A model generated the notes under the pieces. That model searched no databases and was not told where the DNA came from. It was given only the letters and a program-made list of their open reading frames with translations. DNA of 64,000 bases, taken from positions 65,986-129,985 of the forward strand of contig JAFLCK010000014.1 of assembly GCA_017303615.1 (NCBI GenBank), given 5' to 3'. A program made the translations under genes and the position numbers. This document shows, in pieces, positions 1 through 7,592 of the stretch. The DNA comes from Obscuribacter phosphatis_A. Its GTDB lineage: Bacteria > Cyanobacteriota > Vampirovibrionia > Obscuribacterales > Obscuribacteraceae. The first letter of the stretch is position 1. Each line of letters begins with the position of its first letter.

Positions 1-439
1 CGATATTCCTTCGCGTTTTGGCGGCGAGGAGTTTGCCGTGATTCTGCCCGAGACCTCGCAGGAAAACGCCTTGGAAGTAGCCGATAGACTGAGGCAGAAG
101 CTACGGCAGTCACCAGCTCCGGGCATCGGACTGATTACTGTTTCAGTGGGCATTGCTTCTTTCCCTGGTAATGCCGAGAGTTTTGAGAATTTGATGCGTG
201 ATGCCGAACATGCCCTCAACATTGCCAAGTACGAAGGCCGTGACCGGGTGAAGTCGGCCCTTACTGGTGCTTACAAAGACAAGGGCGGCTTAAACTGGGA
301 CGAACTGGCCAAACAAGCCCGCATGTCGGTTATTTCGGAGCGGCAGTCAAGACTGCAGAGCCGCCTTACTGCCACACCCGAGTATGCCACCTGGCTAGCC
401 AAGCCCGGCTCTCTTGTCGGCAAGAAAAAAGGACTGTAA
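1..439 (+). CDS. Diguanylate cyclase, C-terminal part (5' truncated by window)
   Basis: The gene enters from the left edge. The frame is open from base 2, so the visible protein begins before any start codon. It would make cyclic di-GMP from two GTP in the cytoplasm. The active-site loop is intact: RFGGEEF is encoded at 14-34, followed by the usual FAVILPET strand, a helix of the type LEVADRLRQKL, the VSVGIAS strand and the ALNIAKYEGRDRV helix that closes GGDEF domains. About 65 residues follow the domain as a Lys/Arg-rich tail of unknown role. No allosteric RxxD site is visible in this fragment, because the region where it lies is cut off. The upstream sensor domain is outside the window. 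Of the three GGDEF-type genes here this is the only one with a canonical signature. Confidence 0.93.
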   Translation, partial: DIPSRFGGEEFAVILPETSQENALEVADRLRQKLRQSPAPGIGLITVSVGIASFPGNAESFENLMRDAEHALNIAKYEGRDRVKSALTGAYKDKGGLNWDELAKQARMSVISERQSRLQSRLTATPEYATWLAKPGSLVGKKKGL

Positions 440-612
440 GCCATTAATTAGCTGAATTCTTAAAAAAATAGCAAAAGCTAGAGCAGACCGGCTTTTGCTC
501 TATACACTGAACCATGTGCAAAGAAGTGCGGCGATAGACGCCCTCTTTGCTTTGAATAGTTTGTCTTACACATTTTTGCGAACAGAGATTCGTAAACTAG
601 GAGGATAGAACC

Positions 613-924
613 TTGGCTACTGCATCTGCATCTAAGCTTCAACTCAAACCGCTGGCCGACCGGGTTGTTGTCAAGAAACTCGAAGCCGAAGAGAAAACAG
701 CGGGTGGCATTGTCCTTCCCGACACCGCCAAAGAGAAGCCGCAGCAGGGCGAAATCCTGGCTGTTGGCGCCGGCCGCCTGGATGAGAAAGGCAACCGTCA
801 GCCCCTCGAAGTCAAAGTGGGTGACAAAGTTCTTTTCGCCAAATACTCCGGAACCGAAGTAAAAATCGACGGTCATGAATATCTCATTCTTGCTGAAAGA
901 GACATTCTTGCTGTTATCGGCTAA
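613..924 (+). CDS. groES: Co-chaperonin GroES (Hsp10)
   Basis: Lid of the GroEL folding chamber; a cytoplasmic heptamer that binds GroEL and ATP. The 103-residue product has the family landmarks: KPLADRVVVK near the N-terminus, the mobile-loop region EEKTAGGIVLPDTAKEKPQQG, GDKVLFAKYSGTEVKIDG and a C-terminal EYLILAERDILAVIG. It starts with TTG at 613; this is supported by a strong AGGAGGA at 599-605 and gives the normal length plus about six extra N-terminal residues (ATASAS). groEL follows after 49 bp, the classic operon. No CIRCE element (TTAGCACTC-N9-GAGTGCTAA) is seen upstream, so heat-shock control, if present, works another way. Confidence 0.98.
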   Translation: MATASASKLQLKPLADRVVVKKLEAEEKTAGGIVLPDTAKEKPQQGEILAVGAGRLDEKGNRQPLEVKVGDKVLFAKYSGTEVKIDGHEYLILAERDILAVIG

Positions 925-973
925 TTCTTAAGAACACCAAATACAACTTCAATTTCAGGAGAAATCGAACAGT

Positions 974-2602
974 ATGGCTAAACAGATTGTATACAGCGAA
1001 CAGGCTCGCAGATCCCTCGAGCGTGGTCTTGATCAAGTCGCCAACACCGTCAAACTGACCCTCGGACCGGCCGGCAGAAACGTCGTCCTCGAGAAGAAGT
1101 TCGGCGCTCCCCAGATCATCAATGATGGCGTTTCCATCGCTAAAGAAATCGAACTGGAAGATCACCTCGAGAACGCTGGCGCTCAGCTCATCCGCGAAGT
1201 ATGCTCCAGAACCAATGACAATGCCGGCGACGGTACCACAACCGCTGCTGTGTTGGCTCAAGCCATGGTCAAAGAAGGTCTTCGCAACGTAGCAGCTGGT
1301 GCTAACCCGATGGTTCTCCGTCGTGGTATCCACAAAGCCGCCGAAATGGCTGTTGCCGAGATTAAGAGACTGGCTAAGCCAGTTGAAGGCAAAATGGAAA
1401 TCACTCAAGTTGCCACCATCTCTGCCGGCAACGACGAAGAAACCGGCAAAATCATTGCCGATGCCATGGAGAAAGTTGGCAAAGACGGCGTCATCACCGT
1501 TGAAGAATCCAAGTCTCTCAGCACTGAATTGGAAGTTGTCGAAGGCATGCAGTTCGACAAAGGTTTCGTTTCTGCTTACTTCGTTACCGATTCAGAGAAG
1601 ATGGAAGCCGTTCTCGACGAGCCTTACATCCTCTGCATCGACAAGAAAGTAAACTTGCTCGCCGACCTCGTACCGGTCCTCGAGAAAGTAGCCAGAGCCG
1701 GACGTCCTTTCATGCTCATCGCTGAAGACGTAGAAGGTGAAGCTCTCGCCACCCTCGTGGTCAACCACCTCCGCAAAGTACTTCCTTGCTGCGCTGTCAA
1801 AGCTCCCGGCTTCGGCGATCGCAGAAAAGAAATGCTCAAAGATATCGCCATCCTCACCGGTGGTCAGGTTGTCTCTGAAGAAGCCGGCACCAAGCTCGAA
1901 AACGTCACTGTTGAAATGCTCGGTAAAGCTCGTCAGGTTCGTGTCAACAAAGACAAAACCACCATCGTTGCTGGTAACGAAACCAAAGCTGAAGTTGAGA
2001 AGCGCGTAGCCGTTATCAAACGTCAGATTGAAGAATCGGACAGCGAGTTCGACAAAGAAAAACTGCAAGAGCGCTTGGCCAAACTGGCTGGTGGTGTTGC
2101 CGTAATCAAAGTCGGCGCTGCTACCGAAACCGAATTGAAAGATCGCAAACTGCGCATGGAAGATGCTCTCAACGCTACCCGCGCTGCTGTTGAAGAAGGT
2201 TATGTACCCGGCGGCGGTACAGCTCTTCTCAACATTTCCAAAAAGCTCGAGAAAGAAAGAGAGAAGCTCTCCGGCGACGAGCGCACTGGTTTCGAAATCG
2301 TAGTTAAAGCTTTCGAAGCTCCTGTTCGTCAGATCGCCGATAACGCCGGTCTTCCCGGTGAAGTAGTGGTCGAGCGTGTGAAAGAGCAGAAAGAAGGCAT
2401 CGGCTTCAACGCCATGACTTTCGAATACGTCGACATGGCTAAAGTCGGTATCATCGACCCCGCCAAAGTTGAGCGTTGTGCTATTCAGAACGCTTCTTCC
2501 ATCGCTGCTATGTTCCTCACCACAGAGGCCCTCGTGGTGGACGTACCGGACGAGAAGAAAAATGCTGGAATGCCCGCCGGCGCCGGCATGGGTGATTTCT
2601 AA
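974..2602 (+). CDS. groEL: Chaperonin GroEL (Hsp60)
   Basis: ATP-dependent folding chamber, 14-mer in the cytoplasm, working with GroES. The 542-residue protein is full length. Visible signatures are KLTLGPAGRNVVLEK, the ATP-binding NDNAGDGTTTAAVLAQ, the GFGDRRKEMLKDIAILTGG apical segment and the family signature AAVEEGYVPGGGTAL. The C-terminus ends in GMPAGAGMGDF, a short version of the Gly-Met tail. The ATG at 974 has CAGGAG upstream. The gene is the second of the groES-groEL operon and is followed by two tandem hairpins. Codon choice is strongly biased toward C-ending codons, as expected for a highly expressed gene. Confidence 0.99.
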   Translation: MAKQIVYSEQARRSLERGLDQVANTVKLTLGPAGRNVVLEKKFGAPQIINDGVSIAKEIELEDHLENAGAQLIREVCSRTNDNAGDGTTTAAVLAQAMVKEGLRNVAAGANPMVLRRGIHKAAEMAVAEIKRLAKPVEGKMEITQVATISAGNDEETGKIIADAMEKVGKDGVITVEESKSLSTELEVVEGMQFDKGFVSAYFVTDSEKMEAVLDEPYILCIDKKVNLLADLVPVLEKVARAGRPFMLIAEDVEGEALATLVVNHLRKVLPCCAVKAPGFGDRRKEMLKDIAILTGGQVVSEEAGTKLENVTVEMLGKARQVRVNKDKTTIVAGNETKAEVEKRVAVIKRQIEESDSEFDKEKLQERLAKLAGGVAVIKVGAATETELKDRKLRMEDALNATRAAVEEGYVPGGGTALLNISKKLEKEREKLSGDERTGFEIVVKAFEAPVRQIADNAGLPGEVVVERVKEQKEGIGFNAMTFEYVDMAKVGIIDPAKVERCAIQNASSIAAMFLTTEALVVDVPDEKKNAGMPAGAGMGDF

Positions 2603-2629
2603 ATCTAAGCATTTAGAGTAGAGTTAAAG

Positions 2630-2657
2630 AAAAGGGCGGAGGAAACTCCGCCCTTTT
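2630..2657 (+). terminator. Rho-independent terminator after groEL
   Basis: A 12-bp perfect stem (AAAAGGGCGGAG / CTCCGCCCTTTT) is closed by a GAAA tetraloop and followed by a T-rich stretch (CTGTTTTATCT). It lies 27 bp past the groEL stop. Confidence 0.93.
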
Positions 2658-2673
2658 CTGTTTTATCTAGATT

Positions 2674-2697
2674 GAGAGGGCGGATACCCGCCCTCTC
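2674..2697 (+). terminator. Second, tandem hairpin after groEL
   Basis: A second stem of 10 bp (GAGAGGGCGG / CCGCCCTCTC) with a 4-nt loop lies 16 bp beyond the first terminator and shares its GGGCGG core. The following tract is TTCTCAT, a weak T-run. It is probably a back-up terminator; the repeated core suggests duplication. Confidence 0.65.
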
Positions 2698-2932
2698 TTC
2701 TCATACGATCTAGTTACCGTATCGACAGGACTCTATCTCAAGCAATCAACCGCTGTCACATTTGGAAAGTGCGGATCGCCGCTTATGCCGTAGTGGATGA
2801 CCTTCGCTCGTTCATCTCTGTCAATATTTCTATGTTAGCTCGGCTGGCCGATTTGCCTATTAGGACTAGCCTGTAATTTTTTAAGAGCTTTCCTGTATTC
2901 TGTAATTTAATAGGGCAATAGCGGTAGGTCAT
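2698..2932. other. Non-coding stretch between groEL terminators and next gene
   Basis: Together with the terminators, 2603-2932 is a 330-bp gene-free stretch. No convincing coding frame, RNA gene or strong promoter is recognisable. The last 60 bases are A/T-rich and presumably hold the promoter of the secreted-protein gene. Confidence 0.5.
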
Positions 2933-3754
2933 TTGGCTAAGAAAATAGCTTTACTAGCAATGGCATTTTGCATGGGCTGCCAGTCTGTCTATGCTGATGA
3001 CCTCTTTAATGTGGGCGGCGGCTCGCTTTTTAAGAAGCCGCTCTTTTCGGGCGACAGTCTCTTCAACAGTAACGAAAGCCAAAAGAGCGGCAGTTCTGCC
3101 GCCGATACCGCCCGTCGTACCGAAGCTGAATTGCATGAATATGAGCAGAAAAAGGCAAGAGAAGATGCCATCCGCGAGCAAAAGATTGCTCGCAAAGAAA
3201 TGCTCATGACCATCGACAATGAAATGTTCCGTCAGATGAAAGCTGTTGCTGATTGGCTCAACAACTTTGTAGTGATGAATCATCGCTTCCCTGAACAGTC
3301 TATCGGGGGCGAAGACCCATACAACCTTACTTTCGGTCAGAGTGACGAACTCAATATCGCCCTGCGTCAGATGAACATACTGATTCCCAACAATCCTTAC
3401 ATGAATGCTGGCATCTATATGGTGCCTGGTGCGGATGTCGATCCCAACTTGCAGGTAGCCAATGAGAATCCGATGACTGTTTTTCCTGATGATTCCAAAT
3501 ACAATCGCAATCGGGTGAAAGTGATCTACGACCGTTCGCTCAACCCGCAAGCTGTGGCAGATCTGGCTATCCATCCGTCTTATGACTGGCAGGGTTCGCC
3601 GGGCACGGTTGGTGTGGTCACCGATGGACTTTATTATTTCGTAGTCTGGGGTGCCGGCATTGACGGAAAACCTATTAAAGATCCAATATCGGGAAACGTG
3701 CGCTTAGTGCTCGGCAGCTACCAAACTTGGGACCAACCACCTCTGCAACCATAA
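2933..3754 (+). CDS. Secreted protein of unknown function
   Basis: I do not recognise the family. The TTG start at 2933 gives a clean Sec signal peptide: MAKK, a hydrophobic core LLAMAFCMG, and a likely signal-peptidase site after SVYA, giving a mature N-terminus DDLFN. Residues 60-100 are charged and helical (EAELHEYEQKKAREDAIREQ). The second half is a globular-looking region with many Asn, Pro and Tyr and a closing segment VVWGAGIDGKPIKDPISGNV. The layout (a helix, then a FPxxS-type loop, then short strands) loosely recalls pilin-like periplasmic domains but lacks a prepilin N-terminus, so that is only a guess. It is monocistronic, between groEL and pckG. Confidence 0.75.
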   Translation: MAKKIALLAMAFCMGCQSVYADDLFNVGGGSLFKKPLFSGDSLFNSNESQKSGSSAADTARRTEAELHEYEQKKAREDAIREQKIARKEMLMTIDNEMFRQMKAVADWLNNFVVMNHRFPEQSIGGEDPYNLTFGQSDELNIALRQMNILIPNNPYMNAGIYMVPGADVDPNLQVANENPMTVFPDDSKYNRNRVKVIYDRSLNPQAVADLAIHPSYDWQGSPGTVGVVTDGLYYFVVWGAGIDGKPIKDPISGNVRLVLGSYQTWDQPPLQP

Positions 3755-3788
3755 GATTAATAGCTGCTTATGGTTAACATTCAATATA

Positions 3789-3800
3789 ACTTATATAAGT
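3789..3800. promoter_or_regulatory. 12-bp perfect palindrome upstream of pckG
   Basis: ACTTATATAAGT is a perfect palindrome 86 bp before the pckG start, in an A/T-rich stretch that also offers TATAAG as a -10-like box. It could be an operator or part of the promoter. Nothing identifies a binding protein. Confidence 0.3.
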
Positions 3801-3886
3801 GCTAGTTCCTATAAGCCCTTAGAGGGATGGCCGCGCGCTTCAAATTCGGTAACCTATTGTCATTCTAGTATGGAGGCGCCCAGTAA

Positions 3887-5770
3887 ATGGGAAAGGAGCT
3901 TCGAGTGGAGATGGTCAGTGCCAAGCCTGGAAGTCAGATGATGAGTCAAAGTCAAGTTCGTGAAATCGGATATGAAGTAAAGAATGCAGCCGTGAAGGCA
4001 TTTGTGGCTGAAGTAGCTCAAATGTGCGAACCAGATCGGATTGTTTATTGCGATGGTTCAGAAGCCGAACGCGAGCGCCTCCTGGCTGAAATGGTGGCTG
4101 AAGGCAAGCTAATCAAACTTAATCCAGAACTTCGCCCCGGTAGTTACCTCGCCCGTTCGGACGAGTCTGATGTGGCGAGGGTGGAAGATCGCACCTTTAT
4201 TTGTTCTGAAAAGGAAGAAGATGCTGGTCCGACCAATAACTGGATGGCCCCTGCCGAAGCTAGAGCCAAGCTCACTGCTCATTTTAAAGGCTGTATGCGT
4301 GGTCGCACCATGTATGTCATGCCTTTTTCGATGGGACCTATCGGTTCGCCCCTGGCTCAGGTCGGTGTACAAGTAACCGACTCGGCCTATGTCGTGGTCA
4401 GTATGGGTGTGATGACCCGCATGGGCAAAGCAGTTCTCGACCGGCTGGGCGATAGCAATCAGTTTGTCCGCTGTTTACATTCGGTGGGTGCTCCGCTTGC
4501 TCCTGGAGAGACCGACTCCTCCTGGCCTTCCAATAAAGACACTAAGTACATCGTGCATTTCCCTGAGACCAGAGAAATTTGGTCCTATGGCTCCGGCTAT
4601 GGTGGTAATGCACTGCTTGGTAAGAAATGCTTCGCCTTGCGCATAGCTTCTTCCATGGGTCTAAAAGATGGTTGGTTGGCTGAGCATATGCTCATCCTCG
4701 GCATCGAATCTCCCCAAGGCGAAAAGAGCTATGTGGCTGCCGCCTTCCCCAGTGCTTGCGGTAAGACCAATCTAGCCATGCTGATTCCGCCTGCTTCTAT
4801 GCCCGGTTGGAAAGTCACCACCGTTGGTGACGACATCGCCTGGATCAAGCCTGGTGCCGATGGCAGGCTCTATGCCATCAATCCCGAAGCCGGATTCTTT
4901 GGTGTCGCTCCCGGTACTTCTTTGAAGACCAATCCCAATGCCATAGAGACCATCGAGAAAAATTGTGTCTTCACCAATGTGGCTCTTACTGCCGATGGTG
5001 ATGTCTGGTGGGAAGGTCTCACTGATGAGCCGCCGGCCAACTTGATTGATTGGCAAGGACAGCCTTGGACCCCTGGTTGCGGACGCAAGGCGGCTCATCC
5101 TAATGCTCGCTTTACCGCACCGGTAAGTCAATGCCCTGCCCTCGATGAGAACTTCGACAAGCCTGAAGGCGTGCCGATTGATGCCTTCATATTTGGTGGC
5201 AGACGCTGCACCACAATGCCGCTTGTCTTTGAAGCAGCAACTTGGGCCGACGGTGTCTATATGGCTGCCACTATGGGTTCTGAAACCACCGCTGCCGCCA
5301 TCGGCAAGGTTGGCGAAGTGCGTCGTGATCCTTTTGCCATGTTGCCTTTCATGGGCTATCACATGGGCACTTACTTCCAGCACTGGCTCGACATGGGCGA
5401 GAAAGTGCCGGTTGCATCCCGCCCGCGCATTTACGGGGTCAACTGGTTCTTGCAGGGTGAGAAAGGCGAGTTCCTCTGGCCAGGCTTTGGCGAAAACATG
5501 CGGGTTCTCAAATGGATCTTCAACCGCGTTCGCGGTCAAGTTTCTGCCCAAGAAACTGAAATCGGCTTGATGCCTGCTTTTGAAGATATGGACTTCAATG
5601 GTCTAGATGAGATCACTCCCCAAGCCTTTGAGAAAATAACCAAGCTCGATAAAGAACTCTGGGCTCAGGAACTGGAATTGCACCAGGAATTGTTTGAAAA
5701 GTTGGCAGCTAGACTGCCTTCTGAATTCAACAAAAAGAGAGAGACTCTTCTGGCTAAGTTCAAGAACTAA
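3887..5770 (+). CDS. pckG: Phosphoenolpyruvate carboxykinase (GTP)
   Basis: Interconverts oxaloacetate + GTP with PEP + GDP + CO2; the entry step of gluconeogenesis, cytoplasmic. The 627-residue length fits the GTP-type family (about 600-620). The hallmark P-loop with the reactive cysteine, FPSACGKTNLAM, lies near residue 290. The nucleotide region contains FIFGGRRCTTMPLV, and the substrate loop NWFLQGEKGEFLWPGFGENMR is complete. Two start regions are possible: ATG at 3887 with GGAGG at 3872-3876, or GTG 3905 / ATG 3911 using AAGGAG at 3893-3898, which would shorten the protein by 6-8 residues. It is a single gene ending at a strong terminator. Cyanobacteria usually fix C3 to C4 with PEP carboxylase, so a GTP-PEPCK points to heterotrophic metabolism. 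Confidence 0.98.
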   Translation: MGKELRVEMVSAKPGSQMMSQSQVREIGYEVKNAAVKAFVAEVAQMCEPDRIVYCDGSEAERERLLAEMVAEGKLIKLNPELRPGSYLARSDESDVARVEDRTFICSEKEEDAGPTNNWMAPAEARAKLTAHFKGCMRGRTMYVMPFSMGPIGSPLAQVGVQVTDSAYVVVSMGVMTRMGKAVLDRLGDSNQFVRCLHSVGAPLAPGETDSSWPSNKDTKYIVHFPETREIWSYGSGYGGNALLGKKCFALRIASSMGLKDGWLAEHMLILGIESPQGEKSYVAAAFPSACGKTNLAMLIPPASMPGWKVTTVGDDIAWIKPGADGRLYAINPEAGFFGVAPGTSLKTNPNAIETIEKNCVFTNVALTADGDVWWEGLTDEPPANLIDWQGQPWTPGCGRKAAHPNARFTAPVSQCPALDENFDKPEGVPIDAFIFGGRRCTTMPLVFEAATWADGVYMAATMGSETTAAAIGKVGEVRRDPFAMLPFMGYHMGTYFQHWLDMGEKVPVASRPRIYGVNWFLQGEKGEFLWPGFGENMRVLKWIFNRVRGQVSAQETEIGLMPAFEDMDFNGLDEITPQAFEKITKLDKELWAQELELHQELFEKLAARLPSEFNKKRETLLAKFKN

Positions 5771-5790
5771 GTTCTGATATTCACTACTTA

Positions 5791-5828
5791 GAAAGAGAGA
5801 GCCCGCTCACCGAGCGGGTTTTCTCTTT
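5791..5828. terminator. Bidirectional terminator between pckG and the convergent gene
   Basis: Core stem CCCGCTC / GAGCGGG (5802-5808 with 5812-5818) with loop ACC, extended by AAAGAGAGA pairing with TTTTCTCTTT. T-rich flanks exist in both directions, so it can serve pckG and the minus-strand gene ending at 5855. Confidence 0.9.
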
Positions 5829-5854
5829 GTGTACTTTCGGTGGTCTTTTGCTAC

Positions 5855-6439
5855 TTACTCTTCAGTCTTTTTGACTTTAGAGATGATTTTTCCCGAGGCT
5901 TCTGTCTGGGCTTCTATGCCCAGGACATTTTTCATATAACGGGCATTTGTTTCCCAGGCTTTAGGCGCCCGACCCACCAGATTTTTGAGATGCTGTCTGG
6001 CTGTTATGTAATGCTCGTCATCTTTATAGAGGTGGTCGAAAATACCACCCATGCCCTTGTAATTGGTTCCAGATTCTTCGCCTGTACCGGCTCTCAAGAC
6101 GACAAGCCAGTGTCTGACGCATTCACCCATCATCTTGGGGTCTTTCTCGGTCTGGGTGCTTAGTTTCTTTTCTAAGACCTGGGCGATGATCAGATGTGCT
6201 TCTATCTCGTCTTCATCTAAACTAAGTGTCTTGCGCGCCAGAGTTAAGGCTTTGGCATAGGACTGATTTCTGAAAGCCGCCTGGGCTCGGGCTAGATAAG
6301 TGTGGGCGCTGACCTGACCCATACCGACAATCTCATCGTATTGAATGGTGGGCCTATCGGTTAAGTCATCTTTTTCTACCTGGGTGTTATTGTATGCAAG
6401 CACTATTGGAATTATTGAAAGCCAGGTTAGTATTTTCAT
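5855..6439 (-). CDS. Small exported TPR-like protein
   Basis: Unknown function. The start is placed at the ATG at 6439 because AAGGAA lies just upstream and because the protein then begins with a signal-peptide-like stretch (MKILTWLSIIPIVLA, cleavage about residue 15). The open frame extends 30 codons further up, but that part reads like non-coding sequence. Residues 45-105 form helical hairpins with the TPR pattern (YLARAQAAFRNQSYAKALTLARKTLSLD, then EAHLIIAQVLEKK). The C-terminal half has no motif I know. It is divergent from the tetR gene and convergent with pckG. 194 residues; probably periplasmic or membrane-anchored. Confidence 0.8.
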   Translation of the reverse strand: MKILTWLSIIPIVLAYNNTQVEKDDLTDRPTIQYDEIVGMGQVSAHTYLARAQAAFRNQSYAKALTLARKTLSLDEDEIEAHLIIAQVLEKKLSTQTEKDPKMMGECVRHWLVVLRAGTGEESGTNYKGMGGIFDHLYKDDEHYITARQHLKNLVGRAPKAWETNARYMKNVLGIEAQTEASGKIISKVKKTEE

Positions 6440-6495
6440 GGTGTTTCCTTTTTGACTAACAAATTTTTGACTGCCCATTTTTGAAAATCTTGAAC

Positions 6496-6524
6496 TTAAG
6501 TCCAAAATTGTATCGTGGTATAAT
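6496..6524 (+). promoter_or_regulatory. Promoter with -10 box almost at the start codon of the TetR gene
   Basis: A consensus TATAAT (6519-6524) lies 8 nt before the ATG at 6533; a weak -35 (TTAAGT, 6496-6501) sits 17 nt upstream. Transcription starting about 7 nt after the -10 box would begin at or within 2 nt of the ATG, so the mRNA would be leaderless. No Shine-Dalgarno sequence is present, which agrees. Confidence 0.55.
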
Positions 6525-6532
6525 TGCAAATA

Positions 6533-7111
6533 ATGTCAGAGAAGTCAATTACAATAGGTAGGCGTGAGCGCAAAAGGCTTGAAACCAGGCAGCAGATACT
6601 GACTGCGGCGGCTTCACTATTTGCCACAAGGGGCTATGAAAATACATCTATAGATGACATTGCCGCTCTGGCTGATATTGCCAGAGGCACGGTTTTTTAT
6701 AACTTCGATTCGAAAGAGTCCATCGTCTTTGAATTAAGAGTGCAAGCTTGGGGGCAATTTGCTGCCGCCGCCTTAGATAAGCAGCAGTCAGGGTTGAAAG
6801 CCATCGATTGCATCAGCCAGATGATTTTGCACTGTGTCAAATGGTGCGAAGACAATCCGGAACTGGCTAAGGTTTTCTTTATTCCAAAAGGACCCTTACC
6901 CGAGGCCTTGATTCCCTCACAGCTGATTGAGGCGGCCCAGCATGAAGGCAGTCTCAGAGCCGATCTTGATCCTGAATGGCTTGGTCATCTCTTCACTTTT
7001 TTGATCTTGCACGGGCAAGGGCTTTCCACCAGCGGCAGTTTTGGCCAATCGGGCAGTGAGCCGCATATCAACAAATGGACTCAGTCTTTGCTATCGGGCA
7101 TAGCGCCCTGA
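6533..7111 (+). CDS. TetR/AcrR-family transcriptional regulator
   Basis: One-component repressor-type DNA-binding protein of 192 residues. The N-terminal domain is clear: RRERKRLETRQQILTAAASLF, then the helix-turn-helix TSIDDIAALADIARGTVFYNFDSKESIVFEL (about residues 30-65). The C-terminal ligand and dimerisation domain is divergent and the ligand cannot be read. ATG 6533 is preferred over the in-frame TTG at 6524 because TTG overlaps the -10 box. Its last 31 bp overlap the 3' end of ispF on the other strand. The divergent neighbour is the small exported TPR-like gene, a possible target. Confidence 0.93.
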   Translation: MSEKSITIGRRERKRLETRQQILTAAASLFATRGYENTSIDDIAALADIARGTVFYNFDSKESIVFELRVQAWGQFAAAALDKQQSGLKAIDCISQMILHCVKWCEDNPELAKVFFIPKGPLPEALIPSQLIEAAQHEGSLRADLDPEWLGHLFTFLILHGQGLSTSGSFGQSGSEPHINKWTQSLLSGIAP

Positions 7112-7581
7112 CAGATAAGCACCACAGCCTGGCAAACAACTGCATGTTCTTGACCAGCGGCATCTTGCTTTTCGTTTGTCTTTGCTTTGACCGAAACAGC
7201 GTCTAGATCAAGACCTAGATTTTCTGCAATTGAACGGCGTATCGGCTCTATATGAGGTCTCAGCTTTGGCTTTTCTAAAATTATCGTCGTATCGATATTG
7301 ATAATTTCATAGCCATGGCTTTTCAATAGACTGTGGGTTTCGCCCAGCAACTTGAGGCTTTCGATATCTTTATAGCGATTGTCGCTGGGTGGAAAATGCT
7401 TACCGATATCCCCCAGGGCCGCAGCACCAAGAAGGGCATCGATAATGGCATGTAAGAGGGCGTCGCCGTCTGAGTGTCCAAGCGAGCCTTTGGCTGAATC
7501 TATTTTGATACCGCCGAGCATGAGGTTGCGACCTTCTACCAGTTGGTGAATGTCGTAACCCTGACCAATTCTGAGCTTCAA
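7081..7581 (-). CDS. ispF: 2-C-methyl-D-erythritol 2,4-cyclodiphosphate synthase
   Basis: Fifth step of the MEP isoprenoid pathway: cyclises CDP-ME-2-phosphate to MEcPP and releases CMP; a cytoplasmic trimer with Zn. Metal and active-site motifs are in place: GYDIHQL near residue 9 (Asp and His ligands), GHSDGDALLHAIIDALLGA (residues 34-52), GDIGKHFPPSD, and the KAKTNE loop. Length 166, slightly longer than the usual 157-160 through a C-terminal extension. The start is TTG at 7581, 11 bp after the upstream carboxylase gene, so the two are likely co-transcribed. The 3' end overlaps tetR by 31 bp in convergent orientation. Confidence 0.97.
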   Translation of the reverse strand: MKLRIGQGYDIHQLVEGRNLMLGGIKIDSAKGSLGHSDGDALLHAIIDALLGAAALGDIGKHFPPSDNRYKDIESLKLLGETHSLLKSHGYEIINIDTTIILEKPKLRPHIEPIRRSIAENLGLDLDAVSVKAKTNEKQDAAGQEHAVVCQAVVLICQGAMPDSKD

Positions 7582-7592
7582 ATCTACCAGCC

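Noticed and set aside
470..499. Inverted repeat AGCAAAAGC / GCTTTTGCT after the first gene as terminator
   Set aside because: Loop of 12 nt, A/T-rich stem and no T-run on the plus strand; the A-run would make it a terminator only for the minus strand, where no gene is present.
440..612. CIRCE/HrcA operator upstream of groES
   Set aside because: Searched by eye for TTAGCACTC-N9-GAGTGCTAA; nothing close was found.
914..2068. Antisense frames within groEL
   Set aside because: Shadows caused by the biased codon use of groEL; groEL itself is unmistakable.
4772..5551. 259-residue antisense frame inside pckG
   Set aside because: Long shadow of a high-GC, well-conserved gene; peptide has no recognisable motif.
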